Shown piece after piece: positions 1 to 9,363 of a stretch of DNA of 39,198 nucleotides. The position numbers and the translations under genes were made by a program. Source of the stretch: Hydrogenobaculum sp. Lineage in GTDB: Bacteria; Aquificota; Aquificia; Aquificales; Aquificaceae. Each line of letters starts with the position of its first letter. Position 1 is the first letter of the stretch. Under the pieces are notes generated by a model. The model was not told the DNA's origin. It made no database searches and saw only the letters and a program-made list of their open reading frames with translations. Location: assembly GCA_023269915.1 (NCBI GenBank), contig JAGDWZ010000035.1, positions 1-39,198 on the forward strand. The letters are read 5' to 3'.

Positions 1-189
1 TTTGTAACAGCTAAGGTAGCTATGACAGATATATTCTTTAACTACTATATAGATGGTGAAAATGCAAATATATCTTTAGGCGCTCAAATAGTATCTCCAA
101 ACGGAGATTTAAAAGCTGCTACTGCGAAGAACAGTAATCAACTTAAATCCTTCACAGACTGGACACTTGCTTTAAGAACAGTATTTTAA
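1..189 (+). CDS. C-terminal fragment of an outer-membrane/porin-like protein (5' truncated by window)
   Basis: Open frame 1 from base 1: FVTAKVAMTDIFFNYYIDGENANISLGAQIVSPNGDLKAATAKNSNQLKSFTDWTLALRTVF*; alternating beta-like pattern and terminal Phe typical of outer-membrane beta-barrels. Confidence 0.5.
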   Translation, partial: FVTAKVAMTDIFFNYYIDGENANISLGAQIVSPNGDLKAATAKNSNQLKSFTDWTLALRTVF

Positions 190-256
190 GCTTTTAATAA
201 AAATAGCATGCTTGGGAGGGAAGGTAGGAAGGAGCTTTTCATAGCTTTGTCCTTTG

Positions 257-279
257 GCGGGTTTAAAGACCCGCTTTTT
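257..279 (+). terminator. Rho-independent terminator for the upstream porin-like gene
   Basis: GCGGGT-TTAAAG-ACCCGC followed by TTTTT; perfect 6-bp stem plus T-run. Confidence 0.8.
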
Positions 280-292
280 ATACTTTTTAACC

Positions 293-736
293 ATGTTTTT
301 GTATAGATATAAAAATATCACCCTTTACGTATATCTAAAAAAAGACAAGATTTTTTATATAAAGCCCTTTATATCAGAAGAAAAAGAAGATATACCAAAG
401 GATATAAAGGCTATATTTGATGAATACTTTATAAATAAAAAAGATATAGAGTGCTTTGATATGTTTTACATGCCAGAAAGATATCAAGATATTTATAAAT
501 ATCTCAAAGAAAACATAAAGTTTGGACAGGTAATAAGCTACAAGGAGCTTGGCGATAGACTGAATTTGCATCAAAGGAGTATAGCCACTGCCATGAAATC
601 AAACCCGCTTCCCATATTTATACCTTGTCATAGAGTGGTGTTTAACGGCTTTTACAAAGATAAAAATCACATAGGTGGTTATAACGCTGGTGTGGATGTA
701 AAAGCGTTTTTGTTAAGACACGAAAGCGTGTTGTAG
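293..736 (+). CDS. ogt: Methylated-DNA--[protein]-cysteine S-methyltransferase
   Basis: Contains the active-site motif IPCHRVV and GGYNAG typical of MGMT. The ORF-track start (TTG 254) would place the terminator hairpin inside the gene; ATG 293 (MFLYRYKNI) is preferred. Confidence 0.85.
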   Translation: MFLYRYKNITLYVYLKKDKIFYIKPFISEEKEDIPKDIKAIFDEYFINKKDIECFDMFYMPERYQDIYKYLKENIKFGQVISYKELGDRLNLHQRSIATAMKSNPLPIFIPCHRVVFNGFYKDKNHIGGYNAGVDVKAFLLRHESVL

Positions 737-1434
737 ATATTTTCTATATCTTCTAAAGATAGCTCTTCTGCTCTTTTAAGAGCATATCTATCTTCTATGT
801 TGAGCTTTTGTTTTAGCATCTTTCTTTTGTTTGAGAAAAGCTTTTTCAAAAATTCCATGTAATCTTTCTTTGGAAAAGAGGGAGTTTTTTCTTTTTTGTT
901 AAAAACTATCACAGAGGATGTAACCTTTGGTACAGGGTTAAAGAATCTACCTGGTACGCTAAAAGCGTAAGACACTTCAAAATATGTATTTGCATAAGCC
1001 CAAAGCCAGGATTTGTCTTTGGAGTTTGAGATAAGTCTCTCACCCACTTCTTTTTGAAGCATAAAAACCATTTTTGATATGTGTTCTTCTTGGTTTATCA
1101 TGTTTATTAGTATGTTTGCATACATGTTGTAAGGAAGGTTTCCTATGATTTTTGCTTTTTCATAGGTTGCTAAATCAAGCCTTGAAGCGTCTATATTTAT
1201 AATTTTTGCATCCTTGTATTTTTCTTCTAAAAGCCTATAAATATCTTTATCAAGCTCTACTAATATAAGCTCTTTTTTTGGCTTTTGGTATAAAAACTCT
1301 GTTAGAGCACCGAGGCCTGGTCCTATTTCTATAATTACATCATGTTCTTTTACATCTAAGAATTCTACTATAGCGTTTGCTATATTTTTTGATTTTAAGA
1401 AGTTTTGACCAAAAGATTTTTTAGGTTTTAACAT
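679..1434 (-). CDS. rsmA: 16S rRNA dimethyladenosine transferase
   Basis: KKSFGQNFL, EIGPGLGALTE, NLPYNMYANIL motifs characteristic of KsgA/RsmA. Confidence 0.95.
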   Translation of the reverse strand: MLKPKKSFGQNFLKSKNIANAIVEFLDVKEHDVIIEIGPGLGALTEFLYQKPKKELILVELDKDIYRLLEEKYKDAKIINIDASRLDLATYEKAKIIGNLPYNMYANILINMINQEEHISKMVFMLQKEVGERLISNSKDKSWLWAYANTYFEVSYAFSVPGRFFNPVPKVTSSVIVFNKKEKTPSFPKKDYMEFLKKLFSNKRKMLKQKLNIEDRYALKRAEELSLEDIENIYNTLSCLNKNAFTSTPAL

Positions 1435-1888
1435 TAAATATGTTGCAAAGGTATTGAAAGGGCTCTTCGAAAAGTTGATACTCTTGATGCTTTTGATATT
1501 TTAAAATGAGTTCAAGGGATTTTCTTATAAGTTCATAGGGTTTAAAGTCTTTGGAAAGTAAGTTTATAGATTGAAATCCGTTTATTGTGTGTATTACATC
1601 TTCTAAGATACCTTCCATTACCATATCAAACTTGTTTTCCTGGTAAAACATGCTTCTTTGCATATTGTTTTGGAGACTTTTAGCTAAAGCTATTATTTTT
1701 AACCATGTTTTCACCGTTTTTTCCCATTGGTCTTTGGGTAGATTTTGAAGCTCAATCGTTATATAGCTTATAAGATACTTTGCTACGTAGTCTGAGGCTG
1801 TTCTTTCGCTGATAAAGTCGTTAGACTGGTAAGTGCCTTCGTTTTTAATAAGGTCTGTTAGATCTTTTTTCACCGTTTTTGCTCTCAA
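1421..1888 (-). CDS. Hypothetical protein, helical; start uncertain (TTG 1888 or GTG 1873)
   Basis: Long ORF overlapping the rsmA start by 14 bp; no recognised family. The TTG start lies 2 nt from a strong hairpin (1891-1914). Confidence 0.65.
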   Translation of the reverse strand: MRAKTVKKDLTDLIKNEGTYQSNDFISERTASDYVAKYLISYITIELQNLPKDQWEKTVKTWLKIIALAKSLQNNMQRSMFYQENKFDMVMEGILEDVIHTINGFQSINLLSKDFKPYELIRKSLELILKYQKHQEYQLFEEPFQYLCNIFNVKT

Positions 1889-1890
1889 AG

Positions 1891-1914
1891 GGCGGTGCTA
1901 TTGTGAGCACCGCC
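1891..1914 (-). terminator. Strong hairpin between the HU gene and the downstream ORF; probable terminator or RNA-processing element
   Basis: GGCGGTGCT-ATTGTG-AGCACCGCC, perfect 9-bp stem. T-rich on the + side, only a weak T-run on the - strand. Confidence 0.55.
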
Positions 1915-1927
1915 ATTAATTTTTATT

Positions 1928-2197
1928 TTAGCCTAATTTCTTTAGTTCTTTAGATGGTCTCCAAACAGCGGTGGTTCTTGCTGGTATTTTTATTTCTTGG
2001 CCAGTTTTTGGATTTCTACCAGTTCTGGCTTTTCTTGTGCTAACTGTGAATGTGCCAAAACCTGGTATGGTGGTTCTTTCTTTTTTCTTTAGGCTTTCCA
2101 CCAATGCAGAAAATACAGCATTAACACATTTTTCAGCCTTTGCCTTTGTTATGTCGGCTTGCTGAGCCACATAACTAACTAATTCTGTTTTTGTCAT
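1928..2197 (-). CDS. hup: HU-family DNA-binding protein
   Basis: MTKTELVSYVAQQADITKAKAEKCVNAVFSAL...GFGTFTVSTRKARTGRNPKTGQEIKIPA is the canonical HU/IHF sequence; SD AGGAGGTTTACC-ATG. Confidence 0.95.
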   Translation of the reverse strand: MTKTELVSYVAQQADITKAKAEKCVNAVFSALVESLKKKERTTIPGFGTFTVSTRKARTGRNPKTGQEIKIPARTTAVWRPSKELKKLG

Positions 2198-2229
2198 GGT
2201 AAACCTCCTTTACGTGTTTTCAAATTACT

Positions 2230-2257
2230 ATTATATCACTAAAAATCTTACTGTCAA
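2230..2257 (-). promoter_or_regulatory. Sigma70-type promoter of the HU gene
   Basis: On the minus strand TTGACA-16 nt-TATAAT. Confidence 0.75.
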
Positions 2258-2299
2258 GATATATGAAAGAAAAATAAAAAATATTTTTATAAGGGATGC

Positions 2300-3133
2300 T
2301 TATATTAGAATATCCATACTGGCGTTGAGCCATTTGGAGGAGTGTATGATAGCCCCAGAAGATATATAATCAGGTTTTGCTTTGGCATAATCTTCTATGT
2401 TTGATTTGTTTATTTCACCTGAAAGCTCTACTTTTATAGAAGCTTTTTTTCTTACAAGCTCTATAGCTTTTTTTGCATCTTCTACAGTGAAGTTGTCCAG
2501 TAATACAATATCTATATCAAGACCAAGAGCTTCTTCAAGCTGCTCAAAGTTGCTTACCTCCACTTCTATCTTGTAAGCTATAGACAGATGTTTTCTTATC
2601 TCTTTTACGGCTTTTGATATGCTACCGTATAAATTTATGTGGTTGTCTTTTATTAACACCATATCGTAAAGAGCAAACCTATGGTTAGTCCCAGCGCCGG
2701 TTCTAACGGCGTATTTTTCAAAAAATCTGTATCCGGGTGTGGTTTTCCTAGTATCAAGTAGTTTCACTCCAAAATCTTTTATCTTGTCTATCACAAATTT
2801 AGTTTCAGTGGCTATGCCAGACAAAGATTGTATGAGATTTAAAGCCACTCTTTCTCCTATAAGAAGAGCTTTTGCACTTCCGAAAAGCTCCATTATTGTA
2901 TCTTGTTTGTTTACAAAATCCCCATCTTTGGCTTTTAATACTATATCTTTAACTCCTAAAAGCTCAAAAACTCTTTTTGCAAATATAAGACCGCTTACAA
3001 CACCAGATTCTTTTACCTTTATAGTGCCTTTGGCATTTATATCATTGGGCAATGGCGAGGAGGTTATATCCTCCCAGCCGATATCCTCTTCCAAAAAGTT
3101 CTTCAACGCTTCATCTATTTTTAGCCAATTCAT
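2300..3133 (-). CDS. nadC: Nicotinate-nucleotide pyrophosphorylase (carboxylating)
   Basis: ALNLIQSLSGIATETKF, LLDTRKTTPGYRFFEKYAVRTGAGTNHR, LIKDNHI, ELSGEI motifs of QPRTase. Confidence 0.95.
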   Translation of the reverse strand: MNWLKIDEALKNFLEEDIGWEDITSSPLPNDINAKGTIKVKESGVVSGLIFAKRVFELLGVKDIVLKAKDGDFVNKQDTIMELFGSAKALLIGERVALNLIQSLSGIATETKFVIDKIKDFGVKLLDTRKTTPGYRFFEKYAVRTGAGTNHRFALYDMVLIKDNHINLYGSISKAVKEIRKHLSIAYKIEVEVSNFEQLEEALGLDIDIVLLDNFTVEDAKKAIELVRKKASIKVELSGEINKSNIEDYAKAKPDYISSGAIIHSSKWLNASMDILI

Positions 3134-3141
3134 TAAAAATT

Positions 3142-4074
3142 TTAGGATTTTGCGTAGCTATGTAATCCTGGGAAGTATAAGTTTATAGCAAAGAAACATA
3201 TAAGGATTGTGATAAAACCTATTACCACCATCCAAGCCACTTTGGGACCTTTCCACCCCATCATATAGCGAGCGTGTAGGTAAGCCCCGAAGAAAAGAAG
3301 TACTATCAAAGCCCAAACTTCTTTTGGGTCCCAAGACCAATAACCACCCCAAGCTTCGTCAGCCCAAGCAGCCCCAAGTATTATAGAAGCTGTCCATATA
3401 GGAAAGACTATAGCCACAGATTTGTAGGCTATCTCGTCAAGTATATCTTCTGGTGGTAGCTTAGCCTTTATAGAAGCTGGTGAATAGTATTTTATAAGGT
3501 AAAACACCGCTGCTGCAAAAGCCACTGTAAAACCAGCATAACCTAAGAATGCTGTTAAAACATGTATATAAAGCCAATAGCTTCTTAAAGACGGCATGAG
3601 AGGCTCTATATTTGGATCGGCTTTTAGCATGGCAAAAAGATATATACCGCTTATAAAGAAGCTTACTATGCTACCCATTAGCTTGTAACCATACTTTTGC
3701 TCTATGTAAAGATAAACAACACCCACTATAAAAGACCAAAAGGTGAGCGCTTCAAAAAGATCTGTCCATGGTGGGTGGAAAAGACCCATTTTATAACTAT
3801 CCAACATTCTTGCTATCATAGCAGATAAGTTTAGCATCACGGCTAGACTCAAGCTTCCAGTGGACAACTTAGAAAAGAGATTGTTTCTTAAAATAACAAA
3901 AGCAAAATAAACAAAAAAGGATATAGTATAGGCAAAAAATGCAATTTTGTATAAGAAAAGATTGTTAAGCCCAGATAAGCCTAAAATCAAAGATATACCA
4001 ACGCCCGCCAAAGCATACCATATGTAAGATGGTATATGAAAACTTTTTGAAGATTCTAGTTTAAGTTCTCGCAT
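3142..4074 (-). CDS. Cytochrome c biogenesis protein, CcsA/CcsB (ResC)-type
   Basis: Multiple TM segments and the tryptophan-rich motif WGGYWSWDPKEVWALI; SD AAGGAG. Confidence 0.9.
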   Translation of the reverse strand: MRELKLESSKSFHIPSYIWYALAGVGISLILGLSGLNNLFLYKIAFFAYTISFFVYFAFVILRNNLFSKLSTGSLSLAVMLNLSAMIARMLDSYKMGLFHPPWTDLFEALTFWSFIVGVVYLYIEQKYGYKLMGSIVSFFISGIYLFAMLKADPNIEPLMPSLRSYWLYIHVLTAFLGYAGFTVAFAAAVFYLIKYYSPASIKAKLPPEDILDEIAYKSVAIVFPIWTASIILGAAWADEAWGGYWSWDPKEVWALIVLLFFGAYLHARYMMGWKGPKVAWMVVIGFITILICFFAINLYFPGLHSYAKS

Positions 4075-4107
4075 AAAAAACTCCTTGAGTTTAGGATACT
4101 TACAATT

Positions 4108-4968
4108 TTAAAGCTTTTTTGTGAAGTTTTCATGATTTTCCAAAAAGTATTTTACGTCTTCTATAATCCAATCTGGAGTTGATGCCCCTGCGCTTATACC
4201 TACAGTTTTAGCATTTTCCAACCAAGATAAATCTATCTCATCTTTGGTTTCTATGTGATAAGAGCGCTCGTTTAAAGATTTGCTTATTTCAAAAAGCCTT
4301 TTGGTGTTGCCGCTGTTTTTACCACCTATTATAATCATTACATCCACCATAGGAGCAAGTTCGTATATATCTGATTGGCGTTCCTCTGTAGCGTTGCAAA
4401 TAGTATTTACAACCTTTAATTCTTTTGCTTTTCTTAAAAGCTTTAAAACTATATTTTCAAAAAATACTTCATTTTGAGTAGTTTGAGCTACTACGCCTAT
4501 TTTATCTTCTTGTATGTCTTCCAAATCCTCAAGAGAATCTACTACTTTGTATCTGCCTTTTGCTTCTTCTAAATATCCTATAGTACCTTGTACTTCTGGA
4601 TGGTCCTTTTCGCCTATCACCACTACAAAATAGCCTTCTTTTGCAAGCGATACCACAGCCTCGTGTACTGCTTTTACATAAGGACAAGTAGCGTCTACTA
4701 CATTTGAGAAAGTGCTTCTAAGAAGTCTTTCCTTTTCTGGAGATATACCATGAGAGCGAACTATTACTGTGGCATCTTTATCTATGTTTATATCGTTTGC
4801 AGTTTTTATGCCTATATTAGATAGTCTATTAACTTCTTGAGGATTGTGAATAAGAGGTCCAAGCGTATAGACTTTTTCTTGTTGTTTGGCAGCTCTTTCT
4901 GCAAGGGTTATGGCCCTTTTTACGCCATAGCAAAAACCGGCATTTTTAGCTACTATTACTTTTGGCAT
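4108..4968 (-). CDS. ispH: 4-hydroxy-3-methylbut-2-enyl diphosphate reductase
   Basis: KNAGFCYGVKRAI, RSHGISPE, DATCPYVKAVH, TICNATEERQ, SAGASTPDWI motifs. Start corrected to MPKVIVAKN (4968) rather than 5064. Confidence 0.95.
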   Translation of the reverse strand: MPKVIVAKNAGFCYGVKRAITLAERAAKQQEKVYTLGPLIHNPQEVNRLSNIGIKTANDINIDKDATVIVRSHGISPEKERLLRSTFSNVVDATCPYVKAVHEAVVSLAKEGYFVVVIGEKDHPEVQGTIGYLEEAKGRYKVVDSLEDLEDIQEDKIGVVAQTTQNEVFFENIVLKLLRKAKELKVVNTICNATEERQSDIYELAPMVDVMIIIGGKNSGNTKRLFEISKSLNERSYHIETKDEIDLSWLENAKTVGISAGASTPDWIIEDVKYFLENHENFTKKL

Positions 4969-5123
4969 AAGTTTAATGGTATTTAAAAATAAAGCATTTA
5001 CAATGAAATTACTCATTATAATATATATCATTTGTTTAATATAAAAAATCAAAAAAATGTTCACTCATTGCAGATATTTGCATATATGTTGCATAAGAAT
5101 ATAAAAACCGTTAAAATATATTT

Positions 5124-6287
5124 ATGGAAGCTAAAAAAATTTATAAACCTTTTCAAGCTTTAAGCCATCCTTTGGACATAGTTAAAAATTTCACACCAAA
5201 CTGGTTTACACTGACGATGGGCACAGGTATAGTAGCCATAGACTTGCACAACTCCCCATACCACTTTCCTTATATGATACCCATAACAAAATTTATGTGG
5301 GAGCTAAATATAGTATTTTTTAGTATCATATCCATTCTTTTTATAGCAAGATGGGTATTTTTCTTTGAAGGAGCGAAAAAAATGCTTCATCACCCAGTAC
5401 AGTCCATGTTCATAGGTGCTATACCTATGGGTTTTGCAACCATAGTAAACGGTTTTATACTATTTGATGGAAATCTTCATGCTCATTTAGACTACTATCT
5501 TTGGTGGATAGACGCGGTACTAGCTATAATAAGTGGATTTTTGGTGCCATTTTATATGTTTACAACCCATGAGCATAGCTTAGACAAGATGACTGGCGTA
5601 TGGCTTTTACCAATTGTTCCGTCAGAGGTTGCAGCTGCTTCTGGTGGTTTTGTAGCTTCTCACGTTGATCAAATTCATGCTCAGTATATGATTTATACAA
5701 GCTACATACTATGGTCCTTGTCTGTCCCTCTTGCTATGAGTATATTGGTTATTTTGTTTTTTAGATTGGCAGTACATGGCTTGCCGCCGAAGGATATGGC
5801 AGTTTCCATATGGCTGGTGCTGGGACCTATTGGAACTGGTGCGTTGGCAATGTTTTTACTTGGTCAGGCTTCTTCTGGAGTGTTTTACGGTACAGAGTTT
5901 GAGCTTTTTTCAAGGATTTTCTTCAGAGTAGGTTTTATGATAGGTATGCTTTTGTGGGCTTACGGTCTATGGTGGTTTGTCATGGCTATAATGACTACGT
6001 TAAAATACCTAAAAGAAGGGTTACCCTTTAACATGGGTTGGTGGGGATTTACGTTCCCGCTTGGAGTGTTCACAGCAGCTACCATTCAAGTGTGGATTTT
6101 TACGGGATTTGAGTTTGTCAAGATACTATCAGGTATAGAAATAGTGATGTTAACTACTTTTTATACGATAGTTATGATAAGGACCATGCAAGGTGTATGG
6201 CATGGCTCGCTGTTTAGGGCTCCTTGCCTATCCACTGAGACGGGTCTGCCTATAGATAAAGATAAAATGTTAAATCCAAAAATCTAA
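5124..6287 (+). CDS. TDT-family (TehA/Mae1/Ssu1/SLAC1-like) anion transporter
   Basis: About 10 TM segments; N-terminal FTPNWFTLTMGTGIVAI typical of the tellurite-resistance/dicarboxylate transporter family. Confidence 0.8.
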   Translation: MEAKKIYKPFQALSHPLDIVKNFTPNWFTLTMGTGIVAIDLHNSPYHFPYMIPITKFMWELNIVFFSIISILFIARWVFFFEGAKKMLHHPVQSMFIGAIPMGFATIVNGFILFDGNLHAHLDYYLWWIDAVLAIISGFLVPFYMFTTHEHSLDKMTGVWLLPIVPSEVAAASGGFVASHVDQIHAQYMIYTSYILWSLSVPLAMSILVILFFRLAVHGLPPKDMAVSIWLVLGPIGTGALAMFLLGQASSGVFYGTEFELFSRIFFRVGFMIGMLLWAYGLWWFVMAIMTTLKYLKEGLPFNMGWWGFTFPLGVFTAATIQVWIFTGFEFVKILSGIEIVMLTTFYTIVMIRTMQGVWHGSLFRAPCLSTETGLPIDKDKMLNPKI

Positions 6288-6334
6288 TTTATGGTATAAT
6301 ATTGGCTTAAAACGATTTTTGGAGGTCAAAAGTC

Positions 6335-6739
6335 ATGAATATTCAGGAGTTAGAGAAGCTCTATACCCCTAAGAAAGAGTATCCAAAGTTTAAAGTAGGT
6401 GATACTATAAGGGTAAATTACAAAATAAAAGAAGGTGATAAAGAGAGGATACAGGGTTTTGAGGGTATCGTGATAAGGATAAAAAACAGAGGTCTCAACA
6501 AGATGTTTACCGTAAGAAAAGAGTCTTATGGTGTGGGTATAGAAAGGACGTTTCCTTACTACAGCCCAAATATAGACAGTATAAAGCTTGTAAAATATGG
6601 TAAGGTAAGAAGAGCAAAACTATACTTCTTAAGACAGCTAAAGGGTAAAACCGCCGCTCGTAAGATTAAAGAGATTAAACCATGGGAAAAAGAGGCTCAC
6701 GAAAAGCTCAAACAAGAAACCAAATCCAAGAAATCCTAA
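6335..6739 (+). CDS. rplS: 50S ribosomal protein L19
   Basis: [30 protein letters not shown]...[46 protein letters not shown]. Confidence 0.97.
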   Translation: MNIQELEKLYTPKKEYPKFKVGDTIRVNYKIKEGDKERIQGFEGIVIRIKNRGLNKMFTVRKESYGVGIERTFPYYSPNIDSIKLVKYGKVRRAKLYFLRQLKGKTAARKIKEIKPWEKEAHEKLKQETKSKKS

Positions 6740-7320
6740 TCTACGAAGGACAGTTTTTAAAAAGAGGGCTTACGTTGGCTTGTGTAGATGAAGCTGGTAG
6801 GGGTGCTTTAGCGGGCCCGCTACTGGTGGGAGCTATCTTTGTAGATGATATAAATGCTTTTTTTCAAAAAGAATGCTCTTTTATAAGAGGGGATTCTAAA
6901 AAGCTGAAAGAAGAAGATAGGTTTCTGGCTTTTGATACCATAAAGAAGTATTTTAAATACAGCGTAGGCATAACCACCCATCAAGAGATAGACGATATTG
7001 GTATAGTAAAAGCTACAAAACTGGCTATGAAAAGAGCTTTAGAGAACCTTAAAAATTTTGATATAGTATTATCGGACTTTATAGATTTAGAAGATTACGA
7101 TTGTATAGCGATTACGAAAGGAGATGAGAAGAGTTTTTGTATAAGGCTAGCTTCGTTGGTGGCAAAAGCCGTTAGAGACAAAATGATGATAGAGTATTCT
7201 TCTAAATATCCTTTTAGTTTTGACAAACATAAAGGTTATGGTACCAAAGAACACATAGACGAGATAAAAACATTTGGACTTTCTGATATTCATAGAAGAA
7301 GTTTTTGTTATAATATTTAG
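6682..7320 (+). CDS. rnhB: Ribonuclease HII
   Basis: [47 protein letters not shown] overlaps the rplS 3' end by 58 bp. Confidence 0.93.
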   Translation: MGKRGSRKAQTRNQIQEILIYEGQFLKRGLTLACVDEAGRGALAGPLLVGAIFVDDINAFFQKECSFIRGDSKKLKEEDRFLAFDTIKKYFKYSVGITTHQEIDDIGIVKATKLAMKRALENLKNFDIVLSDFIDLEDYDCIAITKGDEKSFCIRLASLVAKAVRDKMMIEYSSKYPFSFDKHKGYGTKEHIDEIKTFGLSDIHRRSFCYNI

Positions 7321-7335
7321 TTTAAGGAGGTTTTT

Positions 7336-7686
7336 ATGAGAGTAAAAGGACGTTCTTCTAAAAAGTTTAGAAAAAAAGTGCTAAAGTTAGCAAAGGGCTA
7401 TAGAGGTCAGAAAAGTAGAGTTTATAGAAAAGCCAAGGAAGCCGTAATAAGGGCTTTAAAATATCAATACAGGGACAGGCGTCAACGTAAAAGACAGTTT
7501 AGAGCGCTTTGGATAGCTCGTATAAATGCAGCTTGTAGAGCAAACGGCATGACTTACAGCAAATTTATAAACGGCCTTAAAAAAGCTGGTATAAATCTAA
7601 ATAGAAAATCTCTCTCACAAATAGCCATATTAGACCCTCAGGCTTTTAAAGAGCTTATAGAAAAAGCCAAGCAGCATGTTGCCTAA
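7336..7686 (+). CDS. rplT: 50S ribosomal protein L20
   Basis: [63 protein letters not shown]. Confidence 0.97.
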   Translation: MRVKGRSSKKFRKKVLKLAKGYRGQKSRVYRKAKEAVIRALKYQYRDRRQRKRQFRALWIARINAACRANGMTYSKFINGLKKAGINLNRKSLSQIAILDPQAFKELIEKAKQHVA

Positions 7687-8698
7687 CAAAGATGATATTT
7701 TAAGGGAGCTAAACCAAGAGTTAGCTTCCGTTTCGTCTTTACAAGATTTGGAAAAATTAAAAGCTAGATATTTAGGCAAAACAGGTATTGTAAAAGAGCT
7801 TTCAAAAGCTATAAAAGATATACCACCAGAAGAAAGAAAATCTTACGGAAGCCTTGTAAACGAGATAAAGGATGCCGTAGAAGAAATATTTAAAGAAAAA
7901 TTTTCTTATTTTAAAAGTTTAGAAGAAAGCAAAAAACTATCAAAAGATTTTATAGACCCTACTTTACCTATTACATCGCAATTGGGAAGCCTTCACCCCA
8001 TTAGTCTAACGTTGGAAAGAATTTTGTCCATATTAAAGTCTATGGGCTTTTTGGAGCAAGAAGGCCCAGAGCTTGAAAAAGAAGAATACAACTTTGACAT
8101 GCTAAACATACCAAAATATCATCCAGCCAGAGATATGCAAGATACATTTTACGTAAACAAAGAAGGTTATGTTTTGAGGACTCACACCTCTCCAATACAG
8201 ATAAGAACCATGCTTTCAAACAAACCACCCATATATATTACAGCCCCCGGTAAAGTGTATAGAAAAGATGATGATCCTACCCACTCACCAATGTTTTTTC
8301 AAGTGGAAGGTTTGGCGGTGGATAAGCATATCAGCCTAAGACATCTAAAATACGTTTTGGATACGTTTTTAAATATATTTTTTGGTAAAAGCCTAAAAAC
8401 AAGGTATAGAAGCTCTTACTTTCCATTTACAGAGCCATCTTTTGAAGTGGATATAGAGTGTGTGATGTGTGGAGGGGCTGGTTGTAGAGTGTGTAAGCAA
8501 TCTGGCTGGCTTGAGGTGATGGGATGTGGTATGGTGCATCCAAACGTTTTGAAAAACTGTGATATAGATCCATCTTTATATACTGGTTTTGCCTTTGGGA
8601 TGGGTGTAGAGCGTCTTGCCATGCTTTATTATGGTATAAGCAATATAAAACTTTTCTACGAGAATGATATAAGATTTTTAGCCCAGTTTGAAGAATAA
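7676..8698 (+). CDS. pheS: Phenylalanyl-tRNA synthetase alpha subunit
   Basis: [54 protein letters not shown]. Confidence 0.96.
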   Translation: MLPNKDDILRELNQELASVSSLQDLEKLKARYLGKTGIVKELSKAIKDIPPEERKSYGSLVNEIKDAVEEIFKEKFSYFKSLEESKKLSKDFIDPTLPITSQLGSLHPISLTLERILSILKSMGFLEQEGPELEKEEYNFDMLNIPKYHPARDMQDTFYVNKEGYVLRTHTSPIQIRTMLSNKPPIYITAPGKVYRKDDDPTHSPMFFQVEGLAVDKHISLRHLKYVLDTFLNIFFGKSLKTRYRSSYFPFTEPSFEVDIECVMCGGAGCRVCKQSGWLEVMGCGMVHPNVLKNCDIDPSLYTGFAFGMGVERLAMLYYGISNIKLFYENDIRFLAQFEE

Positions 8699-8730
8699 AA
8701 ATTTTTATGTTTTAATGGTAAAATAATTGT

Positions 8731-9363
8731 ATGAAGTTAAAAAGAACAGCCCTTTTATCGTTGGGAGCTTTTATAGGTTTTACGCTTTTTTACATAGGCC
8801 TAAATCAATGGCAACATGAAAAAGAATCCACTGGTAAAATAAACATAGTGACTGCAACACCCATCCAAAATCAAGCCCAAAACGCTGTGTCAACCACTCA
8901 ACCATCAGCTAATCAACCTCAAACATCCGCTCAGCCACCTACCCAAAACCAACCTCAAACTACCCAGGCACCTCAACCAAATCAGGCACCTCAACCAAAT
9001 ACCTCTCAACCCAGCACGACTTCTACAAATACAACACAAGTTGCACCCGTCAAACCAAACCCATCTCAAACGCCAAAAATATCTCAAAAACCAACTTCCT
9101 CTAAGACTATATCTCAGATAATAAAAAATAGCCAAGAAAAAGTACACCAAAATGTTTACAAAAATCAAAGCTTATTGTTTCAAATAGGAGCTTTTAAATC
9201 TCAGGTAGCTTTACAAAACGCTATATCAAAGGCAAGAGCCCTGGGATTTGAGCCAATTGTAACCCAGCAAAAAGGTTTTTATATCGTAAGAGTTAAGCTA
9301 AACAACTCTCAAGAGGGTTTAAAGCTTTTAACAGCTTTTCCCGGAGCTTTTAGAGTCCGTTGA
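8731..9363 (+). CDS. SPOR-domain membrane-anchored protein with Pro/Gln/Thr-rich linker
   Basis: N-terminal TM, low-complexity PQ/NT linker, C-terminal LLFQIGAFKSQVALQNAISKARALGFEPIVTQQKGFYIVRV (SPOR-like). Confidence 0.75.
   Translation: MKLKRTALLSLGAFIGFTLFYIGLNQWQHEKESTGKINIVTATPIQNQAQNAVSTTQPSANQPQTSAQPPTQNQPQTTQAPQPNQAPQPNTSQPSTTSTNTTQVAPVKPNPSQTPKISQKPTSSKTISQIIKNSQEKVHQNVYKNQSLLFQIGAFKSQVALQNAISKARALGFEPIVTQQKGFYIVRVKLNNSQEGLKLLTAFPGAFRVR
8965..9000 (+). repeat. Perfect 18-bp tandem duplication inside the SPOR-protein linker
   Basis: CAGGCACCTCAACCAAAT x2 encoding QAPQPN x2. Confidence 0.9.

Noticed and set aside
1971-2165. 64-aa plus-strand ORF antisense to HU
   Set aside because: HU is unmistakable on the opposite strand; the antisense frame has no SD or family features.
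8905-9168. 87-aa minus-strand ORF
   Set aside because: Antisense to the low-complexity linker of the SPOR gene; composition (W/L/R-rich) is a shadow of the Pro/Gln codons.
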